DNA of 64,000 nucleotides. Source: DASQPA01 sp963756455 (lineage in GTDB: Bacteria; Acidobacteriota; Thermoanaerobaculia; Multivoradales; UBA5704). How positions within the stretch are numbered: the first letter of the stretch is position 1; each line of letters starts with the position of its first letter. Shown here in pieces: positions 27,501 to 37,201 of the stretch. The stretch spans positions 1,550,001 to 1,614,000 of the forward strand of contig CAVWNC010000004.1 of NCBI GenBank assembly GCA_963756455.1, in the 5' to 3' direction. The translations under genes and the position numbers were made by a program. The notes under the pieces are model-generated. The model saw only the letters and a program-made list of their open reading frames with translations, ran no database searches and was not told the origin of the DNA.

Positions 27501-30500
27501 GACGCCCGCGCCCTCGTGCTGCTGGAGAAGAAGCCGAAGCCGCTCGAATTCGCCAGCCATGGCCCCCACCCGCTGCCGCTCGAAACGAGCGTCGAGCACG
27601 TCTGGCTGGAACCCGACGCCCCGGAAGGACCGGATGGAATCGTCGAGGACGCCCCGCGGCCTCCCGACCTCTGGCGGTTCGAGGTGCCGGCTAAGGTCCA
27701 TGCCGCGGTCGAGCTGACCGAGGAGATGCAGGGGACCTTGAGCCGGCTCGACGGGACGGGCGCCGGAGCCAAAGCGACGGAGATCGGCTTCGTGCCTCCC
27801 GGCCGCGCCTTCAAGGGCGAGCTCGAACCTGGCACGTACCAGCTCGTCGCCGTCTGCTCGCGGCGCAACAGCCGAGTCCGTTACCAGGTGACGGTCCACA
27901 CCGAGGAGCTGGTGACCGGCCTCGAACGGACGATGACGGCGCCCGGGGAGATCGCGGTGGCGATCGGGAAGGAAAGCCTGGCGGAGATCACCTCGATCGC
28001 CCCGGCCGACGTCCGCGCCCGGCTCTCCGATGCCGACGGCCACGTCGTCGCCGAGAACGACGACCGGCCGGACGACTGGAACTTCCTCCTCTCCGAGCGC
28101 TTGGCCCCCGGCCGCTACACCCTGCGGGTCGAACCGGTGGGAACCGGCAAGACCGAGGTGCGGGTCGCCCTCCGCACCCCGGCCGAAGTGGAGAAGCCGG
28201 CCGCCACGCTTCCCTCCCGGGAGGATGTCCAACTGGGGAGCGACGTGCTGCTCCGCCCGCTCACAGTGTCGCCCAAGGCGGATCTCCTCCTCGTCGCGGC
28301 GCGCTCGAAGGACAGCCTCGGGCTTTCCGTCGAAGCGTTCGGGAAAGATCGCCAGGACGAGGGTTGGCGCACGGTCGGCACGGCCATCGGCCGCGAGCCC
28401 TATCTGGCGATTCCGCTCGACCCCGTCGGCCCCCTCGGAAAGCCGGCGGGGACGGCCTACCGGTTGCGCCTCTGGTCGCTCGATCGCCACGAGACGCCGG
28501 TGCGGCTCTCCGCGGCCGCTCTTCCAACCTCGCGCCTACGGGAAGGGGCGCTCCGGCGCGGCGCGGCGCTCGCTTCGGTGCCCGGCTTCGATCCTCCCCT
28601 GTCCGCCGGGGTCGTCGAGACCGAGCGGCCGGGCGTCTTCCGCTTCGCCGATCCCGGCTCCGGCCTCTCCGGCTCGGGCGTCGCCGGCCGGCCGCTCGCG
28701 CCGCTGACCCCGCTGGGCACCGGAGAAGGCGCCGTGATCTCCTCGCCTGGCGAGCGCTTCTGGCTCGTCCGCGAGGGGAAGAGCACGGCGACGGTGAAGG
28801 CCGAGCGGATGGTCGTGACCGCCTCGGCGTCGACGGCCGACCTCGACGGCGCGGCGGCAGGCACCCAGCTCCCGGTGCCGGACGGCACGGCGGTGACGGT
28901 CGACCTCGGAGACGCCAAGGACGGGCCGGTCCTCGCCCTCGCCACCTCGCCCTCCGGCCAGCCCGGAGTGCGGGTCGGCGAGAGCGGCGGCGATTCCGGG
29001 GCGTCCGGGGCGCTCGGCACAACCGCTACGGCGATGGCGGTGGGGTCGCGGACGGCGGTGTCGGTGAGCCTCGCGCCCCGGCATCCGGTCGCCCGCGTCT
29101 GGCTCGCCTCCTCGGGAAGCGCCGGAAGTCTCGGCGACACGGGGAATGCCGGTATCACGGAGATGCGCCTCGCCCAGCTCCACTTCCCCGCTCCCACCCC
29201 GGAGATCGCCGCGAAGGCGGCCTGGGGTGTCCTCGACGGCCGGCTCGACGGGATCACGGCGCGCCGGCTCGATCTGCCGGCCGGCGCCAAGAAGCTCCGC
29301 CTGGCCTTGGGGGAAGCGACGGTCGCCGTGCTCTCCCAGGGCGATACCGTCGTCAGCACCCACTGGCAGGGCGGCGCGCCGTTCGAAGAACTTTTGGATG
29401 CCGGGGGAAGCAACGGTGCGGCCGACCGGCTGACCCTCCTCCACCTGCGGCCGGGCGCCGATCCCTACACCGTCGAGCTGCTGCCGCGCGCCGCTTCGGA
29501 AGAGACCCTGGCGCTCGTCGCCGGGGCGCCGTTCGAACGCTCGCTCGACCGTGCCGGCACGTTACGGATCGCCCTCCCCGTGCCGAGCGGCGGTGCCGCC
29601 GCGACCCTCCACGTGCGCGGCGTCGACCTCGCCGATCCCACGGCGCGCGTCGAGGGGATCGTCCTGGGGAGCGACGGCAGCGTCTCGCGCGGCACCGATC
29701 TCCCCGCCGGCTCCGGCGGCGTGGTCCTCGTGAAGCATGGGCCGGGGCTCCTCCTCGCCTGGCTCGGCGGTCCCGACGACGAGACGGCGGCGCTCTGGCC
29801 CAACACCGAGGGCTCGCGGCCGACGCCGGTCCGGGTCGCGCCGCCGGCGAGCGTGCCGCTCTCCGGCCGCTTCGCCGAGCTGAGCTTGACCGGTTCCGCG
29901 CCGCGGGTGCTCCACCTGCGCACCGCGCTCCCCCTCGCCACCCTCCTCCACCGGCCGGACGGGAGCGCCGACGACGTCGTCGTCCACCCCGAGGGCGGCC
30001 GGCTGGACGCCTTCCTGCCCGCGGGCGAGGCGCGCCTCGGCCTGCGCTCGCTCGCCGGCGCCCAGCTCTCGGGAGTCGCCGAGATCACCGAAACGCCGGT
30101 GACGCCGATCGGCGAGGGCCTCGGGCCGGAGGTGCTCCTCCCTCCCGGCGGCAGCCGCTGGTTCTCCTTCCGGGTGGAGCGCGCAGGGCCGATCGGGGTC
30201 GGCGCCCACGCGGGCTCCGACGTCGTCGAGATCGAGCTCTACGACCGCGCCGGCCACCGGCTTCCCGATCCCGCAGGGAAGAAGGATGGCAGGGGGAATC
30301 GCCGGGGCGGCGTCATCCAGATGCCGGAGCTGACGCCGGGCGACTATCTCCTCGCCCTCCGTTCGCCGGTCGGCGCGGCGCCGGTGAAAGCGCGGCCCGC
30401 CCTCGCCGGGCTGGTGCTCCCCGACACTGGGCCGCCCGACGACGTGATCCGCAAGTATCTGGAGGAAGCCGGGGCGGCAGAAGCTCCGGAGAGCGTTCCC

Positions 30501-30515
30501 GGGAGTCAACCATGA
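24573..30515 (+). CDS. Giant exported beta-rich protein, partner of the alpha-2-macroglobulin
   Basis: 1980 residues from ATG 24573 (AAGGA at 5 nt; the frame opens earlier at 24525 without a ribosome site). A long signal or anchor segment (LFHTLGAVASLALFSLLPLA) is followed by an Ala/Thr/Pro stretch built on a 9-bp repeat. Most of the protein is a succession of beta-sandwich-like units with phrases such as LDRGQYQVRIASSSKG, LEPGLYLLTAYGG, EAGTYNLRALGLGF, LEPGTYQLVAVCSRR, APGRYTLRVEPVG and TPGDYLLALRSPVG. They resemble pre-peptidase C-terminal or Ig-like folds. Residues about 370-470 are a Glu/Ala/Pro-rich linker. No catalytic motif was recognised. Its stop overlaps the next start (ATGA), so it is made together with the macroglobulin and probably acts with it at the cell surface or in the periplasm; this is inference. 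Confidence 0.75.
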   Translation: MHMRSAAPSTQRPERLGDGEGSAPGIGLFHTLGAVASLALFSLLPLAPLMAATAATAATVATAPTAGAPGKAVAPASTAPTAPVTLDLPKITLSASELPASGLQKTLLTVDRFGRYSLRAVNPQGSSIELIDRMAGSLGRAGSAGTESGRLDLFLDRGQYQVRIASSSKGTGKAKVVALSFHEHRQPAGATPPRLVETRLVQESLDDLEQSSYWLQIGERRGVRLEAAGRNLADLRLWRDGSWLEGVEPACQQIQPVVGQPLWRCRLAAILEPGLYLLTAYGGVAQPWSEGADEHPFYLRWGEPRLPDSGRRRYVVSPFGEDHFGLPDNVNFFRLELSEARPVTLASGWLRGGSQYDQATGDSSGAITKESVPPAVEIRTEAKPGDDVQAPAAPDTTTEGEPNPGSTAEATPEGEAAAPAPGDAAAGANEGEGQGEAASPEPAGGDQPAAGAEETPAPDAADAPATAQEPSNPLGWELMATVTGTPGQAYILQHFEQKNDYYLNLSGSYWVSSVHAGAAVDSVDATVLVTDRPPTEKERFFASAAIPLDSHTAWSRRFNFQEDLTLFLEVKETGTYRVVTGGTGVQARARVEPFFLEKPKNYEEPAWQSGSSAWTLDAGFYVLSLDPEKKGILTLTLRPAGKAGQELAVAPQPVQAAVRFAPIALEHGHRYTVYLDHQPAVTAGLAVRPWPVNLNQPLPVAQKPGEAFEIPFHIDEAGTLRAEPDDGSKLDVSVDGGPWGPEAMVAPGDHRVAVRHERLDTVTYSLWVEPAALLASTPLPPLPDAARNALPKLPVLQPGAPRFLDLDRGQKSAFLLQAAKPGLYAVRSTGLLATAGTLRTRTVPVLRRDAENGVGRNFLVQQYLREGDYQVTVAALGKSRGHSGLTLESTPLADGGELRAGMPGHFTLPAGQAVVFKVVISEAGTYNLRALGLGFKFLCRFEDPDGWPLEKPNQPADLHLNLAAGTYRFVLLPQPVDARALVLLEKKPKPLEFASHGPHPLPLETSVEHVWLEPDAPEGPDGIVEDAPRPPDLWRFEVPAKVHAAVELTEEMQGTLSRLDGTGAGAKATEIGFVPPGRAFKGELEPGTYQLVAVCSRRNSRVRYQVTVHTEELVTGLERTMTAPGEIAVAIGKESLAEITSIAPADVRARLSDADGHVVAENDDRPDDWNFLLSERLAPGRYTLRVEPVGTGKTEVRVALRTPAEVEKPAATLPSREDVQLGSDVLLRPLTVSPKADLLLVAARSKDSLGLSVEAFGKDRQDEGWRTVGTAIGREPYLAIPLDPVGPLGKPAGTAYRLRLWSLDRHETPVRLSAAALPTSRLREGALRRGAALASVPGFDPPLSAGVVETERPGVFRFADPGSGLSGSGVAGRPLAPLTPLGTGEGAVISSPGERFWLVREGKSTATVKAERMVVTASASTADLDGAAAGTQLPVPDGTAVTVDLGDAKDGPVLALATSPSGQPGVRVGESGGDSGASGALGTTATAMAVGSRTAVSVSLAPRHPVARVWLASSGSAGSLGDTGNAGITEMRLAQLHFPAPTPEIAAKAAWGVLDGRLDGITARRLDLPAGAKKLRLALGEATVAVLSQGDTVVSTHWQGGAPFEELLDAGGSNGAADRLTLLHLRPGADPYTVELLPRAASEETLALVAGAPFERSLDRAGTLRIALPVPSGGAAATLHVRGVDLADPTARVEGIVLGSDGSVSRGTDLPAGSGGVVLVKHGPGLLLAWLGGPDDETAALWPNTEGSRPTPVRVAPPASVPLSGRFAELSLTGSAPRVLHLRTALPLATLLHRPDGSADDVVVHPEGGRLDAFLPAGEARLGLRSLAGAQLSGVAEITETPVTPIGEGLGPEVLLPPGGSRWFSFRVERAGPIGVGAHAGSDVVEIELYDRAGHRLPDPAGKKDGRGNRRGGVIQMPELTPGDYLLALRSPVGAAPVKARPALAGLVLPDTGPPDDVIRKYLEEAGAAEAPESVPGSQP

Positions 30516-33500
30516 GCCGCCTGTCGTCCCCTACGAGGCGCCGCGCCACGCGCGCCACGGTCGCCGTGTGGACCTGTCTGTCCATCTGGGCCGTATCTCA
30601 GGCCGCTCCGGCGGCCCCCGCCACCGGCCCGGCGAAACCGGCGGCGCGGCAGGAAAATCCCCGACCCAAACGCTCGGGGACCGTCGTCGTGCCCGACCGC
30701 TTCCTCCGCCGTTGGGACCCGGTCACCGTCTTCTTCAAGGACGACCCGCGCAGCGCGGAGGGGAGCAAAGCCGGTCCGGAGGACCACCCCGAGCGCTACG
30801 TGCGGATGACGCCGGCCCACCCCGGCGCCTGGTCCTGGGTGGATGCCCGCACCCTCCAGTTCAAACCTGCCGAGCCCTGGCCGCCGCTCCAGCGCTTCGC
30901 CTTCCAGATCGGGGGGAAAGGGGGCGTCTCGGCGACCCTCGACACCCTGATCTCGCCACCGGGGAAGACGCTGCCGGCCGAAAACGAAGAGGTGGCCGAT
31001 CCGGTCAAGGCGATCACCTTGACCTTCCCGGAGCCGCTCGACCCGCAGACCCTGGGCCGCATGCTGTCGATCGAGGTCCGCCCGCTCCCCGGCGTCGCCC
31101 GCGGGGCGGGTGGAGCTGGAGGCGCCGAGCCACGCTGGATCACCGCCCGCGACTTCCAGATCAAGGCGCTCGACCGGAAGGAACGGAACGATCCGGCCTC
31201 CTACGTCCTCACGCTCGCCAACGCGATCCCCCTGGGCTCGAAAGCCGTCCTCCACTTCCGGCTCTCGCTCGGCGAGGCGGCGGCGGAGTCGTCGCTCGAC
31301 CTCGCCTTCACGACCGCCGAGCCGTTCCGCGTCCTCTCCCTCGGTTGCGCCGGGGCGCGGGTGCCGGTCACCGCCGCGGGCACCCGCTATGGCCGCGAGC
31401 AGGCGCTCCGCTGCGGCGCCGACGACCGCCAGGTGGTCGTCGAGCTGTCCGCCGCGCCGGTCAACCTGGGACCGATCGAGGGGCGGAACCTCGTCCGCTT
31501 CGAGCCCGCCGTCCCCGGCCTCACCTTCGACGTCGCCGACCGTCAGCTTCGCATCTCCGGGAGCTTCGAGCGCGAGACCCTCTATCGGGTCGCCCTCGCC
31601 CCGGGTACGTCTGGAGGGGGCGCCGGCGCGGTCGTCGACGGCCACGGCCGGCACTTGGACCTCCGCGGCCCGACCGAGACCTACCTCGTCTTCCCGCAAC
31701 GCGAGAGCTACCTGCGCTGGGGAGCGAGCCAGGGCATCGTCGAGCGCTTCGGCCCCCGCATGGCGCCCATCGAGGGGCGCGGCGACGAGCGGCTCGACCT
31801 CCGGCTCTACCCCATCGATCCGCTCGACCGCTCGCTCTGGCCTTTCCCCGAAAGCCCGGTGACGGTCGACGAGTCTCAGCGGCCCCCCGGTCCCGGCGAG
31901 GAGCCCGCACCGTTCAAGGACGCCGACCGCGAGGTCCCGGCGTCCGATCTCGCCCTGCATCTCAAAAACCTCGGCTCGCCGCCGGTCTCGACCCTCGTCA
32001 CCCTGCCGCTCCGCCGCGAGGGCAGCTCCGCCCGCTTCGGGCTCGATCTCGGCCCCTATCTCGACAAGCTGGGAGGGGCTGGAGCGCCCGGCACCTACTT
32101 GGTCGGCCTCCGCCGGCTGGATCGGTCGAGCGAGCGTTCCTGGATTCGGGTCCAGGTGACCGACTTGACCTTGACCGTGGCCGAGGAGCCGCAGGCGGTC
32201 GTCTTCTCGGTCAATTCCCTTCAAACGTCCCTGCCGGTGGGCGGTGCCGAGGTGAGGATCGAGGGTTCTGTTCAGGAAGGCCGGAGCACCCCGCAGTGGA
32301 CGACCTTCTTCAAAGGCACGACCGACGCCGCCGGCCGCGTCACCTGGACGCCCCCGGGTCACGACGCCGAGCGCGCCTCGAGCGTGCGGCGGATCGTCGT
32401 CCAGAACGGCAGGGACGTCCTCGTCCTCGATCCCTCCCACGCCCCCGACTCCTACGCCGACGGCCAGTGGTCGCCCTCCCACGAGAGCTGGCTCGGCTGG
32501 GTGTTCGACGACCTGGCGAGTCGCGGGCCGCAGGAGGAGACCCTCTGCCATCTGTTCACCGAGCGGCCGGTCTACCGGCCGGAGGAGGGGGTCCACATCA
32601 AGGGCTACCTCCGCAAGCGCGCCAAGGGCGAGCTCACCCCCGACCGCCGGCCGGGCAAGGTGGTGATCCAGGGGCCGGGCGACCTCGTCTGGCGCTATCC
32701 CACGGAGCTCACCACGGCCGGCTCGTTCTACAAATTCTTCAAGGAGGAGAAGCTCCCCACCGGGGTCTACTCGGCGCACTTCGAGGACAAGGAGGACAAG
32801 TCGTTCTGCTCGGTCTCCTGGCGGATGGAAGCCTACCGGCTGCCGCGCTTCGAGGTTCGCCTGACCGCGCCCGACCGGGTGCCCTTGGACCGCGAGTTCA
32901 AGGTCGGCCTGACCGGCACCTACTACGCAGGCGGCCGGGTGGCCGCGCGGCCGATCGCCTGGCGGGTGACCCAGTTCCCCTACACCTTTACGCCCAAGCG
33001 CCGCGCGGGCTTCCTCTATTCGTCGGACGGCCGCTTCTCGAAGACCGCCACCTTCGAGTCGACCCCGCGGCTCGAAAAGCAGGACACGACCGACGCCGAG
33101 GGCTCGGCGAAGCTCGTCCTGAATCCCGCCATCGAGCCCACGGCACAGCCGCGGAGCTACGTCGTCGAGGCGACCGTCACCGGCGCCGACGACCAGACGG
33201 TGACCGCCACCCAGCAGGTGATCGCCCTCCCTCCCTTCGTCCTCGGGCTCAAAGTGCCGCGCTACTTGGAACGCGCCACCCAGATCCGCCCGGAGATCCT
33301 GGTCGTCGGCCTGGACGACAAGCCGATCGCCGGGATGGCCGTCAAGGTCCGCCTGCTCCAGCGGCAGTGGCACTCCCACCTGCGGGCGAGCGACTTCTCG
33401 GACGGCGTCGCCCGCTACATGACGGACGTCGTCGACTTTAAGGTCCAGGAGATCCAGGTGAAAAGCGGCGCTGAGGCCCTCCCGGTGCCGCTCGCCCTCC

Positions 33501-36439
33501 CGCGCTCCGGCGTCTACATCGTCGAGATCGAGGCGAGCGACCGCCTGGGGCGCACCCAGGTGGTGACGGTCGACCTCTATGCCGGTGGGTCTCAGGCGGT
33601 GACCTGGACCAAGCCGCCCGCGGGGAGCTTCACGGTGACCGGCGACAAGGCCTCCTACCAGCCCGGCGAGACCGCCGCCCTCGTCCTCCAGAGCCCCTTC
33701 CAGAAGGCCGAGGCCCTGGCGATCGTCGAGGCGCCGGAGGGGAACCGCTACGAGTGGGTCGCGGTCACCGGTGGCGCCGCCACCTTCCACCTCCCCATCC
33801 GCGGCAACTGGACGCCGCGCATCCCGGTGCATTTCGTCCTCATGCGCGGGCGCGTTCCGGGCACCGGCCCGCAGCCGGGCAACAGCACGGATCTCGGCAA
33901 GCCGGCGACGGTCGCCGCCACCACCTGGCTCAAGGTCGAGCCGGTGGCGAACCGGGTGGACGTCAAGCTCACCCATCCCGAAAAAGCCCGGCCCGGCCAG
34001 AAGATCGAGATCAAGATCGATCTCAAAGACCCCCAGGGCAACCCGCGGCCCGGCGAAGTCACCCTCTGGCTCGTCGACCAGGCCGTCCTCGCCCTCGGCA
34101 GGGAGCAGCGGCTCGATCCGCTCCCCGACTTCATCACCAAGGTCGTCTCGCACTTCACGGCGCGGGATACGCGAAACCTCGTCTTCGGCTTCCTCCCCTT
34201 CGCCGAGAACCCCGGGGGCGACCAGGCCGGAGGGGTTGCCGGCGGGAGCCTGCTCGACCGCGCCACCGTCCGCCGCAACTTCAAGGCGGTGCCCTACTTC
34301 AACCCCAACATCCAGGTGGGCGCCGACGGCACGGCGCGGGTGACCGTCGAGCTGCCGGACGACATCACGGTCTTCAAGATCCGCGCGAAAGCGGCCTCGG
34401 GTCCCGACCGCTTCGGGGTCGGCACCAGCCAGATCGCCGTCCGCCTGCCGGTCATCATCCAGCCCGCCCTGCCGCGCTTCGTGCGGCCGGGGGACCGCTT
34501 CCTCGCCTCCGGGATCGGCCGCATCGTCGAGGGCGACCTGGGCGCCGGCCAGGCCGAGCTCCGGGTCTCCGGGGTCCAGCTCGGTGGGCCGGCCAAGAAG
34601 ACTTTCACCTGGACCGACCAGCCGGAGCGCCTGGAGTTCCCAGTCACCGTGCCGACGCCGCCCTATAAGGCCGACGGCACGCTCGCCTACGACAAGGTCG
34701 GCTTCACCTTCGGGGTCCTACGGACAAGGGACGGCGCGAGCGACGCCTTCGAGGTGAAGCTCCCGGTGCGCGACGACCGGCGGCCGATCCAGATCCGGCT
34801 GATGAAGGAGCTGGCGGCCGGGGCGTCCCTCCCCATCCCCGCCCTCCCCGAACCGGCGCGGCCCGGCTCCATCCACCGGAGCGTCCTCGTCTCCGACCAG
34901 GCGGCGCTCGTCCGCATGGCGGCCGGGCTCGATTTCTTCAACCAATATCCCTACGGCTGCACCGAGCAGCGCCTGAGCCAGGCGCGGGCCGAGCTGGCGC
35001 TCAAGCGTTTCCGCGCCCTCCTGCATCAAGAAGGGGACGACTCCCGGATGAAGCGGGCGGTCGACGACACGCTCGAATGGATACCCCAGGCGATCGATCC
35101 GCACGGCCTCGTCGCCTACTGGCCGGGCTCCACCGGCTACGTGTCTCTGACCGCCTGGGCGGTGCAGTTCCTGGTCGAGGCGAAGGGCGCCGGCTTCCGG
35201 GTGGACGACAAGCTCCTCGCGGCCCTCACCCATTCGCTCGAGCTGTCGCTCCGCTCGGACTATGGCTACTTCATCGACGGCGAGGCCTTCGCCGAGCGCT
35301 GCTGGGCGCTCGCGGCTCTGGCCGCCGCCGGCAAGTTCGATCCTGCCTACGCCGCCGAGCTGGCGCGGAAGGCCCAGTTCCTGGACCTCGAAGGGGTCGC
35401 CGAGGTGCTCCTCTCCTTCGACAAGGCGGGAGACACCACCTCGCCCGCCGCCGATGCCCTGGCCGAACGGATCTGGAACGGCGTCGTCCTCCGCCTCTAC
35501 CAAGGCCGGGAGATCTATGGTGGTCTCCAGAAGGCGGCAACGGCGGAGAACGGCCTCATCCTGCCGACCGAGACCCGCACCGTGGCGGAAGCGGCCCGCG
35601 CCGTCTTCCGGAAGGACGCCAAGAACCCGCGGGTTCAGCTCCTCGTAGACGCCCTCGTCACCCTCGGACGCGACGACGGTTGGGGCACCACCAACGCCAA
35701 CGCCGCCGCTCTCTTGGCCCTGGGCGAGCTGCTGCAACCGCCCTACGCCGGGAGCGCGCCGCACGCCCTGGAGGTCAACCTCGGCGGTACGGCAAAGAAA
35801 GTGAGCCTCGGGCCGGACTCCCCCGTCTCCTATGTCGTGGGGACGGCCGAGACGGACGGCGGCGCCGGGAGCGTCGCGGTGGGACCTGGAGCGGGAGGCA
35901 AGCCGGTGCTCGTACGGGTCGAGACCCGCTATCTGCCCGCGGGCGACGGCGCGCAAGTGTCCGCGACCTCCAACGGCTTCGTCGTCAGCCGCGAGATGGT
36001 GAAGCAGTTGGCAGCCGGCGCCCCGGCCGAGCGCATCCCGATCGCCGAGCCGGGGAAGACCGTACGCTTCGCGATCGGCGACGTCACCGAGGAGCACGTC
36101 CGGGTGGTGAACCCCAAGGACCGCCACTTCGTCGCCATCGTCGTGCCGCTCGCGGCCGGGCTCGAACCGCTCAACCCGGCGCTCGCCACGGCGCCGCCCG
36201 AGGCCAAGCCGAGCAGCGGCCCGACGCTCAAGCCCACCTACGTGGCGTTCCTCGACGACCAGGTGGCCTACTACTACAACACCTTGCCGAAGGGGACGTT
36301 CGACTTTTACTTCCGCACCCGGGCGACCATTGAGGGCACCTTCATCCAGCCCGCCGCGCGGGCCGAGATGATGTACGACGGCGCGGTGACGGGAACCTCG
36401 GCGGGGGCGCGGATCGAGGTCGTGCGGAAGGATAAGTAG
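30512..36439 (+). CDS. Bacterial alpha-2-macroglobulin (thioester type)
   Basis: 1975 residues from ATG 30512, coupled by a 4-nt overlap to the gene before. The signal peptide region is VAVWTCLSIWAVSQAAPAAP. Successive macroglobulin beta-domains lead to FTERPVYRPEEGVHIKGYLR, the usual MG entry motif, then the bait and ANA-like regions (GEVTLWLVDQAVLALG; VTVELPDDITVFKIRA). The thioester motif GCTEQ follows with Cys1483 and Gln1486, then an alpha-toroid domain (STGYVSLTAWAVQFLVEA, DDGWGTTNANAAALLALGEL). Family knowledge: such proteins trap proteases in the periplasm and are often encoded with PBP1C, which is found here at 37202. Length is a little above the roughly 1650 of E. coli YfhM. The intact CxEQ supports a working covalent trap. 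Confidence 0.9.
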   Translation: MSRLSSPTRRRATRATVAVWTCLSIWAVSQAAPAAPATGPAKPAARQENPRPKRSGTVVVPDRFLRRWDPVTVFFKDDPRSAEGSKAGPEDHPERYVRMTPAHPGAWSWVDARTLQFKPAEPWPPLQRFAFQIGGKGGVSATLDTLISPPGKTLPAENEEVADPVKAITLTFPEPLDPQTLGRMLSIEVRPLPGVARGAGGAGGAEPRWITARDFQIKALDRKERNDPASYVLTLANAIPLGSKAVLHFRLSLGEAAAESSLDLAFTTAEPFRVLSLGCAGARVPVTAAGTRYGREQALRCGADDRQVVVELSAAPVNLGPIEGRNLVRFEPAVPGLTFDVADRQLRISGSFERETLYRVALAPGTSGGGAGAVVDGHGRHLDLRGPTETYLVFPQRESYLRWGASQGIVERFGPRMAPIEGRGDERLDLRLYPIDPLDRSLWPFPESPVTVDESQRPPGPGEEPAPFKDADREVPASDLALHLKNLGSPPVSTLVTLPLRREGSSARFGLDLGPYLDKLGGAGAPGTYLVGLRRLDRSSERSWIRVQVTDLTLTVAEEPQAVVFSVNSLQTSLPVGGAEVRIEGSVQEGRSTPQWTTFFKGTTDAAGRVTWTPPGHDAERASSVRRIVVQNGRDVLVLDPSHAPDSYADGQWSPSHESWLGWVFDDLASRGPQEETLCHLFTERPVYRPEEGVHIKGYLRKRAKGELTPDRRPGKVVIQGPGDLVWRYPTELTTAGSFYKFFKEEKLPTGVYSAHFEDKEDKSFCSVSWRMEAYRLPRFEVRLTAPDRVPLDREFKVGLTGTYYAGGRVAARPIAWRVTQFPYTFTPKRRAGFLYSSDGRFSKTATFESTPRLEKQDTTDAEGSAKLVLNPAIEPTAQPRSYVVEATVTGADDQTVTATQQVIALPPFVLGLKVPRYLERATQIRPEILVVGLDDKPIAGMAVKVRLLQRQWHSHLRASDFSDGVARYMTDVVDFKVQEIQVKSGAEALPVPLALPRSGVYIVEIEASDRLGRTQVVTVDLYAGGSQAVTWTKPPAGSFTVTGDKASYQPGETAALVLQSPFQKAEALAIVEAPEGNRYEWVAVTGGAATFHLPIRGNWTPRIPVHFVLMRGRVPGTGPQPGNSTDLGKPATVAATTWLKVEPVANRVDVKLTHPEKARPGQKIEIKIDLKDPQGNPRPGEVTLWLVDQAVLALGREQRLDPLPDFITKVVSHFTARDTRNLVFGFLPFAENPGGDQAGGVAGGSLLDRATVRRNFKAVPYFNPNIQVGADGTARVTVELPDDITVFKIRAKAASGPDRFGVGTSQIAVRLPVIIQPALPRFVRPGDRFLASGIGRIVEGDLGAGQAELRVSGVQLGGPAKKTFTWTDQPERLEFPVTVPTPPYKADGTLAYDKVGFTFGVLRTRDGASDAFEVKLPVRDDRRPIQIRLMKELAAGASLPIPALPEPARPGSIHRSVLVSDQAALVRMAAGLDFFNQYPYGCTEQRLSQARAELALKRFRALLHQEGDDSRMKRAVDDTLEWIPQAIDPHGLVAYWPGSTGYVSLTAWAVQFLVEAKGAGFRVDDKLLAALTHSLELSLRSDYGYFIDGEAFAERCWALAALAAAGKFDPAYAAELARKAQFLDLEGVAEVLLSFDKAGDTTSPAADALAERIWNGVVLRLYQGREIYGGLQKAATAENGLILPTETRTVAEAARAVFRKDAKNPRVQLLVDALVTLGRDDGWGTTNANAAALLALGELLQPPYAGSAPHALEVNLGGTAKKVSLGPDSPVSYVVGTAETDGGAGSVAVGPGAGGKPVLVRVETRYLPAGDGAQVSATSNGFVVSREMVKQLAAGAPAERIPIAEPGKTVRFAIGDVTEEHVRVVNPKDRHFVAIVVPLAAGLEPLNPALATAPPEAKPSSGPTLKPTYVAFLDDQVAYYYNTLPKGTFDFYFRTRATIEGTFIQPAARAEMMYDGAVTGTSAGARIEVVRKDK

Positions 36440-36516
36440 GAGCGCGCCGCGAGCGGACCGTCGAGCCGCTCGAACGGCTCTGTGCTGATATCATTGCGAG
36501 GTCGAAAGAACAGCCG

Positions 36517-36933
36517 ATGAGCGCCAGAGCCGTCACCCTTCAGCTTCCCGGTCCCCTCTACGACCAGATCGAGCACCGGGCTGCCGAGGCGCATCGATCC
36601 GTCGAGGCGGAGCTGCTGGACGTGGTGGCGACCGCTGTCCCTCTGTCGGACGAGCTCACGCCGGATCTCGCCGACTCGGTTTCGCAGCTCTCCCTGCTCG
36701 CCGACGACGACCTGCTCCAAGCCGCCGGCAGCGGGATGCCCGAGCCGCTGGCAACCCGCCTGGAGGAGCTCAATTGGCAGCGGCAAGCCACCGGTTTGAA
36801 CGAACGCGAGATGGACGAAGCCTCCCGTCTGCTGCGACTCTACGAGCGCACCCTCCTGGTCCGGGCTTTTGCGGCCCAGCTGCTCAAAGAGCGCGGCCAC
36901 GACCTCAGTTCCTTCCCGCATCCCGGGGAATGA
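36517..36933 (+). CDS. Small ribbon-helix-helix-like protein, possible antitoxin
   Basis: 138 residues from ATG 36517. The N-terminus (AVTLQLPGPLYDQIEHRAAE, then AHRSVEAELLDVVATAV) has the beta-strand plus two-helix pattern of ribbon-helix-helix antitoxins and regulators. The rest is helical and acidic, with LSLLADDDLLQAAGSGMP and EEASRLLRLYERTLLVRAFA-like segments. Similar two-part proteins are seen beside HNH or PIN nucleases in other bacteria, but no toxin gene follows here. It lies between the macroglobulin and PBP1C genes on the same strand, 77 bp after the former. The ribosome site is weak. The function is not established. Confidence 0.6.
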   Translation: MSARAVTLQLPGPLYDQIEHRAAEAHRSVEAELLDVVATAVPLSDELTPDLADSVSQLSLLADDDLLQAAGSGMPEPLATRLEELNWQRQATGLNEREMDEASRLLRLYERTLLVRAFAAQLLKERGHDLSSFPHPGE

Positions 36934-37038
36934 CCTCGGCTTACGTCTCTCGTTGCCCTTCGCTCAGCGCCTACTGCCCGGGAGGCCTGAAGCACACGAA
37001 GAGCTTGGAAGTCGGAGCTATCCGAGTCGCCCCCCTCC

Positions 37039-37092
37039 TAGCCTCCCCCCTGACCCAACCACCTCCCGCCCAGGGGGGAGGGACCCGCCCGC
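37039..37092. repeat. Dispersed palindromic repeat, copy 1
   Basis: TAGCCTCCCCCCTGACCCAA begins a unit of about 54 bp containing CCTCCCGCCCAGG and GGGAGGGACCCGCCCG. A near-identical copy lies at 61949-62003. The core can fold as a hairpin (imperfect here, perfect in copy 2). It sits in the 268-bp gap before the PBP1C gene; the rest of that gap is further GC-rich inverted sequence near 37135-37185. Confidence 0.7.
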
Positions 37093-37201
37093 CCTTGAAG
37101 CTTGAAGGTCTGCGTCTGCGCCTCCTATCCGCTTCTCTCCCCTCTCCCGGGGGTCGGGAGGGTGGGCCGGGAGAGGGGCCGGGGGTGAGGGCCGAACCGG
37201 C

